Assembly: GCA_032718475.1 (NCBI GenBank)
Contig: JAUCBJ010005408.1
Location: 1 to 64,000 of the forward strand
Length of the DNA: 64,000 nucleotides
Direction: 5' to 3'
Source: Nemertoderma westbladi
Lineage: Eukaryota > Xenacoelomorpha > Nemertodermatida > Nemertodermatidae
The notes below the pieces were generated by a model. That model saw only the letters and a list, made by a program, of their open reading frames with translations, did not search any database and was not told the origin of the DNA. Shown one piece after another: positions 9,444 through 18,903 of this stretch. Both the position numbers and the translations under genes were made by a program. Positions within the stretch are counted from its first letter, which is position 1; each line of letters begins with the position of its first letter.

Positions 9444-12214
9444 ATGGTATAGTTGAACTCGCACCCTCCCCACGAGACACAGGTTTCTATCTTCCCCATC
9501 ACCTGGCTATTCATAATGGGAAACCTCGTGTCGTTTTTAATGGTTCGGCTAAAGATAGAACAGGCCTTAGTTTGAACTCGTGTCTTGATCCAGGGCCTAA
9601 TCTCCTTGCTCCCCTTGCTGATGTGCTCTTTCGTTTCCGCCTATATCGGTATGTTGTGATAGCAGATGTGAGAGCAGCCTTCCATCAGGTGGAATTGCAT
9701 TCAGACGACCGTCAATGGACCAAGTTTATTTGGGCTGATCGTATTTATCAATTTATATTCACTCCCTTTGGGTTGACCTCCAGTCCATATGCCTTACATT
9801 CTACCATTCGTCAGCATGTTCAGGATAATGCACCTCCGGCATTCATTAAGGCACTTCTTGACAGCCTTTATTGTGATGATATCATTCATAGTAACTCTGA
9901 CCATCATAAGTCTACTACCTTTCTTCAGCAAGCCATATCTATCCTTGCTGATGCTGGTATGGAGCTTCAGGTTGTTCCAAATCCCAAGAAAGTTCTTGGT
10001 GTACCATGGGATGATGTCAATGACACATTAACTATAAATACAGACTTACCGGCCCCTAAGGACTTTACTCGTCGTGAGGTTTTACGGACTTCCGCTCTCA
10101 TTTTCGATCCTCTTGGTATCCTGGCACCTTGGACTCTTGTGGCCCGGATCATCTTCCAGAATTCTTGGGCTCATACTAAAGACTGGGATGAGAAACTTTC
10201 TCCTGACCTCCAGCTTCGCTGGCGTAACTGGGTTGATGATGCGCAGGCTATAGTATCCATCCCTCGCTGCATTAATCTCAGTAAGTACACAGATGTACAT
10301 ATCTTCTGTGACGCATCTTCCTATGCATATGCGTTTATTGTCTACACTGTACAACCACAGCAATATCCCATCTTATACTTCTGTAAGTCCCGTGCAGCCC
10401 CTGTCAATAAAGGACTGTCTGTCCCACGACTGGAATTGATGGCAGCAGTACTTGGGGCTCGCTTTTGTGGACATCTTCATCAGGCCTTATTTATACCTCG
10501 ATGGACTATTCTCTGGAGTGATTCCCAATGCACCCTTTTCTGGATCCGTAAGGGTATGCCCAAGCGGGATGTGTTTAATGCGAATCGACTGGCCGAGATT
10601 GCTAAATCTACGGAACCCCATCAATGGCGATATGTTCCAACAACTATCAACCCAGCAGATATCCCATCACGAGGTTGCTCTAAGTCATCACTTGCTGATC
10701 ATTCATATATTCATGGTCCTGAGTTTCTGATTCAGCCTGAGTCTTCATGGCCTGTTGAACCTAAACCTCCACCACAACTACTGACTGTCGAACCGATAGT
10801 ACCCCTTGCCAAGTGGGACCTTCTTTGCCTCTTGGCATATTCCTCTCTTCAAACACCAGTTCGTGTTTTAGCTTGGGTTCGTCGTTATATCCATAATCTC
10901 CGATATCGTGACAATCCTCAGACAGGTTCTCTTCTTCAATCCGAGTTACAATCCTCAATGCACCTCATCATACGTATTGAGCAACAGTTCCATTTTGATA
11001 GTGATCTTCGTTTCCTGGAAACTCACACCTCTGTGGCACCACAGTCACAACTGTGGAGTCTCCATGCCACATTGATTGATGGGATCATCATGATGGTTCC
11101 ACGTACCTCCGAACCTCCATGTCCTATCATCCCTCGCCAAAGTCCATTGGCATCCCTGATCATTATGGAGTACCATACATGTCTTATGCACCAAGGGGCT
11201 GAGGCTACACTGGCTCTCGTACGTTCCAAATATTGGATCCCTCATGGGCGTTCCCTTGTCCGTTGCCTTATCCATGCATGCCCTCCATGCAAACGATATC
11301 GTGCTGTTCCTTATCAAACCACTGAGGTCAAAATGCCTTCATTTCGGACCCAGGCATTGATCCCATTTCAGTCTTCTGGTATAGACTTTTTTGGACCCCT
11401 CAACATTAGCGATGGATCCCCATGCCAATGCCTTCTTTTCACATGTTCGACCATCCGAGCCATTCACCTCGAACTTGTCTCTGATGGGTCTGCACCCATG
11501 GCCCACCTTGCCATTCGCCGTTTCCTGGCTAGGCAGATTCGGCCGCTTACATCCGTACATTTCTACTCTGATAACGCTAAGACTTTTGTGAAACTTTCCT
11601 CAATGAAATTCCCATCTCATGCAACCACATGGTCCTTTATTCCGGTACGTTCGCCACATTGGGGTGGTTGGTGGGAGCGGATGGTGAGATTGGTCAAGTT
11701 AATTGTCAAGATAACGTGTCATAGTCAAATACTCACATATGAGAAATTGGTCACAGTTATTGCTGAAGCTGAGGCCGTGGCTAACCTTCGACCCCTAACT
11801 GCGGTATCTTCTGACCCGAATGACCTCAATGCACTAACACCAAGTCACTTCCTTTATGGATGCCCCCCATCTGATGATTCAACCCTTGATCCCGCTGCAA
11901 TTAATAACTCTGGCCTTCATCAAGCACACCTTTGTCGCGATCGACTTTCACGATTGCTATGGCAACAATGGTCATCAAATTATATTGCATCACTCCGCAC
12001 ATGGCGCACTGCACCTCGTGCACCCCCTACATCATCTCCTTCACCCGGAGACCTTGTCCTTGTCCGACGCGCAAACCTCAAAGGTGGCCATTTACCTCGT
12101 GGTAAGTGGCCTTTGGCCCGCATTTTACGGATATTACCAAGCCGTGATGGCAAGCACGCTCTGTGGAATTATGTATCCGTGGTAAGAAGACTACTAGCGC
12201 TGTACACTTATTAG
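9425..12214 (+). CDS. BEL/Pao RT-RNase H-integrase (copy 2, frame -1 to the gag part)
   Basis: This continues the same polyprotein in another frame; recognisable coding starts at about 9428, and the first Met is at 9572. It has reverse transcriptase (ADVRAAFHQV near 9665, YCDD near 9870), an RNase H-like segment (FCDASSYAYAF near 10305) and an integrase zinc module (HQGAEA...CPPCKRY, about 11190-11300). The integrase core follows (GIDFFGPL near 11380, SDNAKTF near 11560, WWERMVRLVK near 11675), with the start of the DUF5641-type end. The last residues before 12214 are out of frame; the conserved end continues in the frame read at 12163-12447. Confidence 0.92.
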   Translation, partial: WENDQLDGIVELAPSPRDTGFYLPHHLAIHNGKPRVVFNGSAKDRTGLSLNSCLDPGPNLLAPLADVLFRFRLYRYVVIADVRAAFHQVELHSDDRQWTKFIWADRIYQFIFTPFGLTSSPYALHSTIRQHVQDNAPPAFIKALLDSLYCDDIIHSNSDHHKSTTFLQQAISILADAGMELQVVPNPKKVLGVPWDDVNDTLTINTDLPAPKDFTRREVLRTSALIFDPLGILAPWTLVARIIFQNSWAHTKDWDEKLSPDLQLRWRNWVDDAQAIVSIPRCINLSKYTDVHIFCDASSYAYAFIVYTVQPQQYPILYFCKSRAAPVNKGLSVPRLELMAAVLGARFCGHLHQALFIPRWTILWSDSQCTLFWIRKGMPKRDVFNANRLAEIAKSTEPHQWRYVPTTINPADIPSRGCSKSSLADHSYIHGPEFLIQPESSWPVEPKPPPQLLTVEPIVPLAKWDLLCLLAYSSLQTPVRVLAWVRRYIHNLRYRDNPQTGSLLQSELQSSMHLIIRIEQQFHFDSDLRFLETHTSVAPQSQLWSLHATLIDGIIMMVPRTSEPPCPIIPRQSPLASLIIMEYHTCLMHQGAEATLALVRSKYWIPHGRSLVRCLIHACPPCKRYRAVPYQTTEVKMPSFRTQALIPFQSSGIDFFGPLNISDGSPCQCLLFTCSTIRAIHLELVSDGSAPMAHLAIRRFLARQIRPLTSVHFYSDNAKTFVKLSSMKFPSHATTWSFIPVRSPHWGGWWERMVRLVKLIVKITCHSQILTYEKLVTVIAEAEAVANLRPLTAVSSDPNDLNALTPSHFLYGCPPSDDSTLDPAAINNSGLHQAHLCRDRLSRLLWQQWSSNYIASLRTWRTAPRAPPTSSPSPGDLVLVRRANLKGGHLPRGKWPLARILRILPSRDGKHALWNYVSVVRRLLALYTY

Positions 12215-12447
12215 TGCCACTGGAATGTGACACTATAGGTCATGAGCACCGTGGGGGTGTAAATGATCCCAGCCCTCATCGTGGGGGTGCTTCTACATCG
12301 AATGTGTCATCCAATTGTGCCTCTACCACATCCCTGATGTCTGTCCATGATGCCGCACCCATTAACAACCACTCAACATCCGTCACTGATGAACAAATAA
12401 ACTCCTTTGGTCGTGTTGTGCGGCGTCCTTCAAGATTTCGCGACTAG
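12149..12447 (+). pseudogene. Displaced C-terminus of the copy 2 Pol
   Basis: In this frame the sequence continues the DUF5641-type domain (VELCIRGKKTTSAVHLLVPLE) and ends RVVRRPSRFRD, the usual basic tail of Pao polyproteins, just before the 3' LTR. It is separated from the main pol frame by a second single-base shift near 12150. Confidence 0.75.
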
Positions 12448-12472
12448 CTTTATGTTTGTCGCGACGTGGGGG

Positions 12473-12811
12473 TGTGTGTGGAATTATTTCCACACAGGTT
12501 TCGTGTTGGATGGACCTAACTTTATTGAGGCACTGATACTGACTATGCATATTATTATTATATGACTGCTACCGGTCTTATTCTGTTGTTGGTGTTATCT
12601 GACATTCTGACTTTATTCTGCATGTGCTACCATACCGGTACTCATTATTATATTCACTTTATCGAGTCTGTGATCAGTGATATGACGTTTATATTCTTTA
12701 TCATACCATATTGCTGTATTGTATTGAGTCATTAGCCGATTATTATTAGCCTAACTATTACGGCTGACAGCTTATTGGATTTTTATATTATATTCGCGCC
12801 CATTCCGCACA
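12473..12811 (+). repeat. 3' LTR of BEL/Pao copy 2
   Basis: Identical over 339 bp to the 5' LTR at 6403-6741. It is followed by the ATTTT duplication at 12812-12816. Confidence 0.93.
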
Positions 12812-12869
12812 ATTTTAATCTCATTCCACTCTGTTTCAAGTGTTTCAAGTTATCTGTTTCTGTTTCAAA

Positions 12870-13661
12870 GGTACTAGTGTGTTTTGTGCACCCCCCCCCC
12901 CCCCCCCCACCCCCCCTCATATTTCTTATACTAGCTAGTTTTTGTTACTTTTTTTAATGTTCAAGAACATATAATCTTCATTTAATATACAAATTTTGTT
13001 CTAGAACAAACATTTTTTGATCTAGAAAAAAAATAGAAAAAAGCCAGCTAATTTGTTTATCTTTTTCATTTTGTATTGTATGTTATCTTTGTATAAATTT
13101 TTTAAACTAGCTAGTTTTAGTTTCCTTTTTTTTAAATATTCTAGAGCATATTATCTATTCATTTAATTTAAAATTTTGCTCTAGATCAAATATTATTTGT
13201 TCCAGAACAAAAAAAAACAGAAAAACTATATATCTAATTTGTTAATTTTTTATTCTATGTTATCTTTGTATCACATATTTAATAAAAATCACTAGCTACA
13301 ATGAAAATTTGTAGTTGTTAGTAATTGTTTTTAACACATACTAATCAAATTAAAAACACCACAAATTTTTAATGATCTAGAACAAAAAATATTCATTCTA
13401 GAACATAACTTTTTACAAAAATAATTAGACGATATGTTCTAGATCTAGAAAAAAAGTAAGAAAAAATAGCTTAGATAACTTCAAAAATACCTAATTCATT
13501 TAATTTTGTTCTAGAACAACAATTATTTGTACTAGAACAAAATTAATAAAAAAAATAAAATGAATAGACAATATATTCTAGAACATTTTTTAAAAAATAG
13601 TAACAAAAACTAGCTAGTATAAAAATTATGAGGGGATGTGTGCACAAAACACACTAGTACC
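12870..13661. mobile_element. Foldback element with TTCTAGAA-rich arms (A)
   Basis: The outer 21 bases at 12870-12890 (GGTACTAGTGTGTTTTGTGC...) are the exact reverse complement of 13641-13661. The symmetry continues inward through TACTAGCTAGTTTTTGTTAC. The arms are AT-rich and contain several GTTCTAGAAC palindromes, and a C-run of about 25 bases sits just inside the left end. No open frame is present, so it looks like a non-autonomous fold-back element. No clear target duplication was found. Confidence 0.75.
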
Positions 13662-13734
13662 AATCATTGTTACCATGGCAACATTGTAGAGGTCTACTAC
13701 AAAATATGATTATTATACACTATTCTACTGAAGT

Positions 13735-14500
13735 GGCACTAGTGTGTTATAGGTACACCCCCCTCAATTTTTTTTTACTAGCTAGTTTTTGCTATTTCTT
13801 TTTATGAACAAGTTCTAGAACATGTTAGCTATTAAAAAAAATATATATATGTTCTAGAAAAAATATTTTTGGTTCTACCGTAGAACAATTTAAAAAAAAT
13901 TTTAAAAATTAATGTATATTTTTATTTTTTAATAATGTTCTAGAACATGTTAGCTATTCAGAACTAGAAAAAGAACAAAAAATTTTTGTTCTAGAACAGT
14001 TCAAAAAATCTAAAAAAAATTTGTTGTATTGTTATTTAGAATTTGTTTCATATAATTTTTAATCGTTGCTGGCAAGATGGGTTTGGGGGGGGGTTAGCTA
14101 GTATTTTTTTTTAATAGCTAATTAAAATTAAATAATTTATTGTCATTATATTTAGAAATTAATGATATGCTTAGAATACGTATACTGTACAGTATAATAT
14201 TTATTATTTTGCAGACAGCGGGTAATATTTTCTGAACAAATCCAACAGAGCAGAAAATGGGTTTTCTTTGTGTAGAAAATTCAATTTCCTTGACATCAAA
14301 TAAAACATAGGCCTAACTAACAAAAAATAAAATTTGTAAGCTTTTTTAAAATTTGTTCTAGAAGAAAAAATATTTGTTCTAGAACATTTTATTATTTTTT
14401 TTCAAATGTATCTCATGTTCTAGAACATTTCATAAAAAGAAATAGCAAAAACTAGATAGTAAAAAAATTTGAGGGGGGATAACACACCTAAGAAATTAAT
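13735..14500. mobile_element. Foldback element with TTCTAGAA-rich arms (B)
   Basis: This relative of the preceding element has left-arm sequence GTGTGTTAT...CCCCCCTC...TTTTTGCTATTTCTTTTTATGA (about 13742-13806). It recurs in reverse complement at about 14420-14490. The interior holds more GTTCTAGAAC sites and a G-run near 14085. The ends are less exact than in element A, so boundaries are approximate. Confidence 0.6.
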
Positions 14501-14862
14501 ACCGCCTGTACCACATAAGAAATCATGTTTTGAAAAATTACTAGCTAGTCGATTAGCTAATGTTTTAGTACACGATATTTTTTTAAAAAATGTTGCAATC
14601 AAGTCAGTAATGAGATTACTATGCAAAAAGTACATAATTTCATTAATTAATATCAAAATATAAAATGCGACTGCATACGGAACTCTACCCGAAATTTGAA
14701 ATAGAGATAGTTCCACCTCCCCCCTCCTCCGTGGGTGAGACAGAATTTTTATTTTTGCTTTCAATCTTTAGCTACAAGCTTTTAAAAAAGGTGTCTCCGG
14801 CGATGGCATTAGCCAAAATTGCCCAAATTTCAAAAAAAAATTGATTAAAATTATTAATGATT
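14501..14862. other. AT-rich non-coding stretch
   Basis: I see no gene here. It shares the TAGCTAGT-rich style of the neighbouring foldback elements and is the pre-insertion target of the LINE that follows. Confidence 0.5.
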
Positions 14863-14880
14863 ATCGGTTTATAACCGGAA

Positions 14881-15909
14881 GAACTGACTGGACTTATTAA
14901 GGACATCCCGAAACACAATGTTAAAGTCATTGCTGGTGACCTGAATGTGCAAATTGGCCCAGAAGACATCAAGGGTTACACCTATAACACCAGTTCTAAC
15001 AGAAATGGGTACTTACTCTTAGACCTAATGGAAGAATGTGAATTGATACCAACAAACAACACATTCGAAAAGAGTAAGGGGAAGCTATGGACCTTTCAAT
15101 ACCCTAATGGAACCAAAGCACAACTGGATTACATCCTTATAAACAAAAAGTGGAGAAATAGCATGATCAACTGCGAGGCATACAGCTCGTTCAACCTAAT
15201 TGGTTCGGACCACAGAATTGTGACTGCAGAGATCAGACTCAGTTTGAGAGCCAGCAAACCCAGGACAAGCAAGCAAATCAACTATGACTGGGAGAAACTC
15301 AGAACTGACAATGCTGTAAAGGATGCTTATACAGTAGAAGTTCAAAACCGCTTTGAAGCACTTCAGTCAATGGATGAAGACCAATCCACCGATTCAATAT
15401 ACCAGAATATAATAACAGCCCACAAGGAATCAGCTAAGAGGCATATCCCCCAGAAACCTAAACGAAAACAGTATGTGCCATGGCAAAACTCTGAGGTTAC
15501 TTGTAAGAGAGAAGATCTTAAGATAGCCTACAAAGTTAAAACCGAACAACCAACAACCGAAAACATTAACAAGGTTGAGAAAGCTAAGGACGATCTTAAA
15601 TTGGCCTACAACATCAGCCAGGAAAAGTACATACAGGATAAAACTGAAGCAATTACAACTGCTCACATACAGCAACAATCAAGACTTACCTGGCAAACTG
15701 TAAATGAGGTATCTGGTCGGAAAAGTTGTGCAAAGGGGCGCCTCAAAGCCGATAGTCCTGGAGAACGTGTTGGGAAGTGGAAAAATCACTTCAGCAACTT
15801 GCTTGGGCAGCCACCAAACATCGAGGTCAGCCCTACAAGGAAAATATATGACAAGACACTACCTAGAAACAGGGGACTTCACACCTGCCGAACTCCAAAG
15901 AAGCATTAA
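14881..15909 (+). pseudogene. LINE apurinic-type endonuclease (C-terminal part) and linker
   Basis: This encodes the back half of an exonuclease-endonuclease-phosphatase fold that nicks target DNA. Visible motifs are AGDLNVQIG, a conserved Asp in AQLDYILINKKW, and GSDHRIV. A charged linker of about 200 residues follows. The true start is missing through 5' truncation, and the Val/Met at 14947 is not a biological start. The frame breaks near 15860, where the reverse transcriptase continues in another frame. Confidence 0.85.
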
Positions 15910-17371
15910 AAGCATGTCCAATAATAAAGCGAGTGGATTAGATGAAATCCCAGCGGAGGTATGGAAAACCGGAGTGCTAAATAGACCATTATTGAATGTT
16001 TGCAACCGGATGTTAAAAGGGGAAAAGCCACCACCAATTTGGACTAAAGGTCAACTAAAGCCTCTCCCCAAGAAAGGAGACCTCGGCATACCAACAAACT
16101 ATCGTGGGATCTGTCTGCTTGTGGTAGCTGCCAAAATATACAATAAAATGATTCTATATAGGATTAGGCCTCACATAGAGAAACTACTGCGTAAGAGCCA
16201 AAACGGATTTCGACCAAGTAGATCAACAATAGCTCAGATACTTGCACTACGGAGACTGATTGAAGGAATTAAGTCAAAGAATCTCCCCGCAGTCATGACT
16301 TTTGTGGACTTCAAGAAGGCATTCGACTCCATCCATAGAGGTAAAATGCTTGAAATCCTAAGAGCTTATGGAATACCAGAAGTAATTGTTGCTGGCATTG
16401 GATTGTTATATTGTGACACAGAAGCGCAGGTACTCTCACCAGATGGTGAAACTGAGTTTTTCTCAATCCTGGCTGGCGTACTGCAAGGTGACACATTAGC
16501 ACCATTACTATTTGTAATTGTGCTGGATTACGCAATGAGGACGGCCACAAAGGGTGAAGATCTGGGATTCACACTTCAAGAACGCAGAAGTAGTAGATAT
16601 CCGGCAACTACAGTCACAGACACCGACTTTGCGGATGACATCGCCCTGCTCTCTAATACGCTAGCAGATGCACAGCTTCTACTAAATAAAGTGGAGAGGG
16701 CTGCTAAGGAGGTTGGATTGCATATAAATGCTACCAAGACCGAATTCATGACCTTTAATGTTGATGGAAACTTGACAACCATTGATAATAATCAACTAAA
16801 GAAGGTCGATGACTTCCAGTACCTTGGATCATGGATAGAGAGTAGCAAAAAGGACATAGAAGTTAGGAAAGCAAAGGCTTGGGTAGCTCTATCAAAAATG
16901 GATACCATCTGGAAATCAGATCTCTCCAGGCACCTGAAGACTAAGTTCTTTCGAGCCACAGTGGAAAGTGGATTTTTATACGGGGGTGAGACCTGGACAC
17001 TGACTAAATCACTTGAACAACGAATTGATGGTTGCTACACAAGACTACTAAGGGCAGCCCTAAACATCAGCTGGAGACAACACATGACAAACGCCGAGCT
17101 TTATGGTACAATACCACCTGTATCAACCACCCTCCGTGAACGCAGATTAAGATTCAGTGGGCACTGCTGGCGAAGTAAAGACGAGGTCATACCAGATCTA
17201 CTTCTCTGGCAACCAACTCATGGAAAGCGTAGTCGTGGACGACCTGCCTTAACATATATAGATCAACTTGAAAGGGATACTGAACTTTGGAGAAACGAAA
17301 TTGCGACAACTATGGAGAATCGGGAAGCCTGGAAGGATCTCATTTCCACTGTCCGAGTTCGCTCGACCTAG
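15860..17371 (+). pseudogene. LINE reverse transcriptase, nearly intact
   Basis: The reverse transcriptase begins around ETGDFTPAELQRSIKSMSN. It contains NKASGLDEIPAEVWK, NGFRPSRSTIAQILALRR, motif A FVDFKKAFDSI, motif B VLQGDTLAPLLF and motif C TDFADDIALLS. The thumb and a basic C-terminal region with CW/HGKRSRGRPALTYID follow. The open frame extends upstream to 15704 but is out of frame with the protein there. Only one frame change separates it from the endonuclease piece, so the copy is not very old. Confidence 0.9.
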
Positions 17372-17394
17372 TAGTAGTAGTATCGGTTTATAAC

Positions 17395-18490
17395 ATGGGG
17401 TTTTTTGTTCTAGAACAAATATTTGGCCTTCTGACAGTAAGATTGAAGCCAGTAATTTTGATTTTGTGTTAGCTAGTACTTTATATTAGCTAGTGAAACA
17501 AAATCATAATTGAAAAACTAAAAAAAAAATTAACCAACTTTTTCAGGTGAAAATGTCTTTTACTATGACGTTTCTTGTTCTAGAACAAATATTTGGCCAT
17601 CTGACAGTAAGATGGTAGCCAGTAATTTTGATTTTGTTTAAGCTAGTACTTTTTATTACTGTAGCTTGTAAAAAATTACAAAATGTAATTTAATCCAATA
17701 TATTTGTCAATAAGAATACGAAACATGAAATAAATAAGCATTAGAATAAGAAATTAAATTGAAATATAGAATATAATTCTAGAATAAAACTCATAATACA
17801 AAGCCAAACAACATGTAAAGAAAAAATTTGGGCATAGATGCTAATTTTTCTAATTTTGCCTAATTTTACTCTGTTTAAACATTTTCGAGATTTCTCATTG
17901 AAATTGATGATTTAGCTCGTGTTTTTATGGCATCTTCCAACACTATTTAGTCATAAAATCAAACAATATCAGTTTTGTATTTCATATTTTGATTAGTTGT
18001 TTTATTTACGTAGATTGTTTTATATGAGACCAAATAGAACTTATCTAGTGTTTTTTTTATATCACCATTACATTATTCCTAGCTAGTTGCTACTATTTTT
18101 GGTTGTTTTGAAAAATAATTTAGAAAAATATTTCTATAACATTAATAAAAAGGAAAAAAAACTAGCTCTAGTATAAAAAATAAAAAATGTGTTCTAGAAC
18201 AAAAATTTGCTCTTGAAAAATATTTATCAAAATTGATAGCTAGCACGTGTTATATAACATTTATACTAAAATTAGCAAAAACTAGATAGTATAAAAAATC
18301 AATGTCATGAAATTTAAGGACTTTGACAAAAAATATGACTTAAAACCATGGCGACCAACAAATAAAGTATATTTTCCCACAACGTGTTTTTGAACATTAT
18401 TCCATAAAAAATCATAAATTTTTTCCATATATTTACAAATTATGGAATAAATAGCTTCTTCAAAAATATTAGCTACGATAAGAATTTTAT
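17395..18490. repeat. AT-rich region with about 170-bp tandem duplication and TTCTAGAA sites
   Basis: The block TTGTTCTAGAACAAATATTTGGCC...CTGACAGTAAGAT near 17404 is repeated near 17574, with the following GCCAGTAATTTTGATTTTGT, giving two copies about 170 bp apart. Further GTTCTAGAAC and TAGCTAGT motifs tie it to the foldback family on the other side of the LINE. No gene was seen. Confidence 0.6.
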
Positions 18491-18499
18491 CTATTTAAG

Positions 18500-18675
18500 G
18501 GTACTACTTCGTCATGTCGACACACCCTGCCCTAAAAACACTAGCTACCATAAAAAAATATATCTACTAATGTTCTAGAACATTCACCAATATCAAAAAG
18601 TCATTACAAAACACAGGTAAAAGTGACAGGTTAAACAGGTTGTGACAGGAGTTGTCGACATGGCGAAGTAGTACC
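18500..18675. mobile_element. 176-bp MITE with 9-bp target duplication
   Basis: The terminal inverted repeats GGTACTACTTCGTCATGTCG (18500) and its reverse complement with one mismatch (ending 18675) are flanked by perfect CTATTTAAG copies at 18491-18499 and 18676-18684. A 9-bp duplication is typical of Mutator-like transposons, though nothing here encodes a transposase. It sits about 230 bp upstream of the metallopeptidase start and contains one TTCTAGAA site. Confidence 0.85.
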
Positions 18676-18903
18676 CTATTTAAGTGGTGGCAAAAAAAGT
18701 AGACTTTTTGTCGAACAATATCGTCAATAAGCGTAGCGCGTAGCGAGACAAATAAGAAAGCAAGACAAAAAATGTTTCTTTTTGCAACCACTTACGTCGT
18801 TTTATTTGTTGTAAGTCTTTTCGATTTTATCTGGGCCTATTTGAGCATTATATTATAATATAGTATTAGTATATATTATAAAGTTGTCAAAAAATATAAC
18901 AGA

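Larger units (their letters stand above)
6403..12811 (+). mobile_element. BEL/Pao LTR retrotransposon, copy 2 (identical LTRs)
   Basis: Two 339-bp LTRs (6403-6741 and 12473-12811), identical over their full length, enclose gag, protease, RT, RNase H and integrase on the plus strand. The 5-bp duplication ATTTT flanks the element at 6398-6402 and 12812-12816. A G-rich tract (GTGGGGG) precedes the right LTR. Identical LTRs imply a very recent insertion, yet the coding frame is broken twice (near 9425 and near 12150). It is a different lineage from copy 1, which lies only 57 bp away in the opposite orientation. Confidence 0.95.
14876..17381 (+). mobile_element. 5'-truncated endonuclease-RT LINE with 13-bp target duplication
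   Basis: ATCGGTTTATAAC occurs at 14863-14875 and again at 17382-17394, flanking a non-LTR retrotransposon that starts inside the endonuclease domain and ends in a TAG repeat. It is related to the LINE at 44353-47749: both encode RLSLRAS after the endonuclease, use FADD in the RT, and share the TAG tail. Homologues are often mis-annotated in databases as craniofacial development protein 2-like. I do not assign a named clade. Confidence 0.92.

Noticed and set aside
14420-14764. 114-codon minus-strand frame
   Set aside because: It lies across a foldback element arm and AT-rich filler, with hydrophobic composition expected from such sequence.
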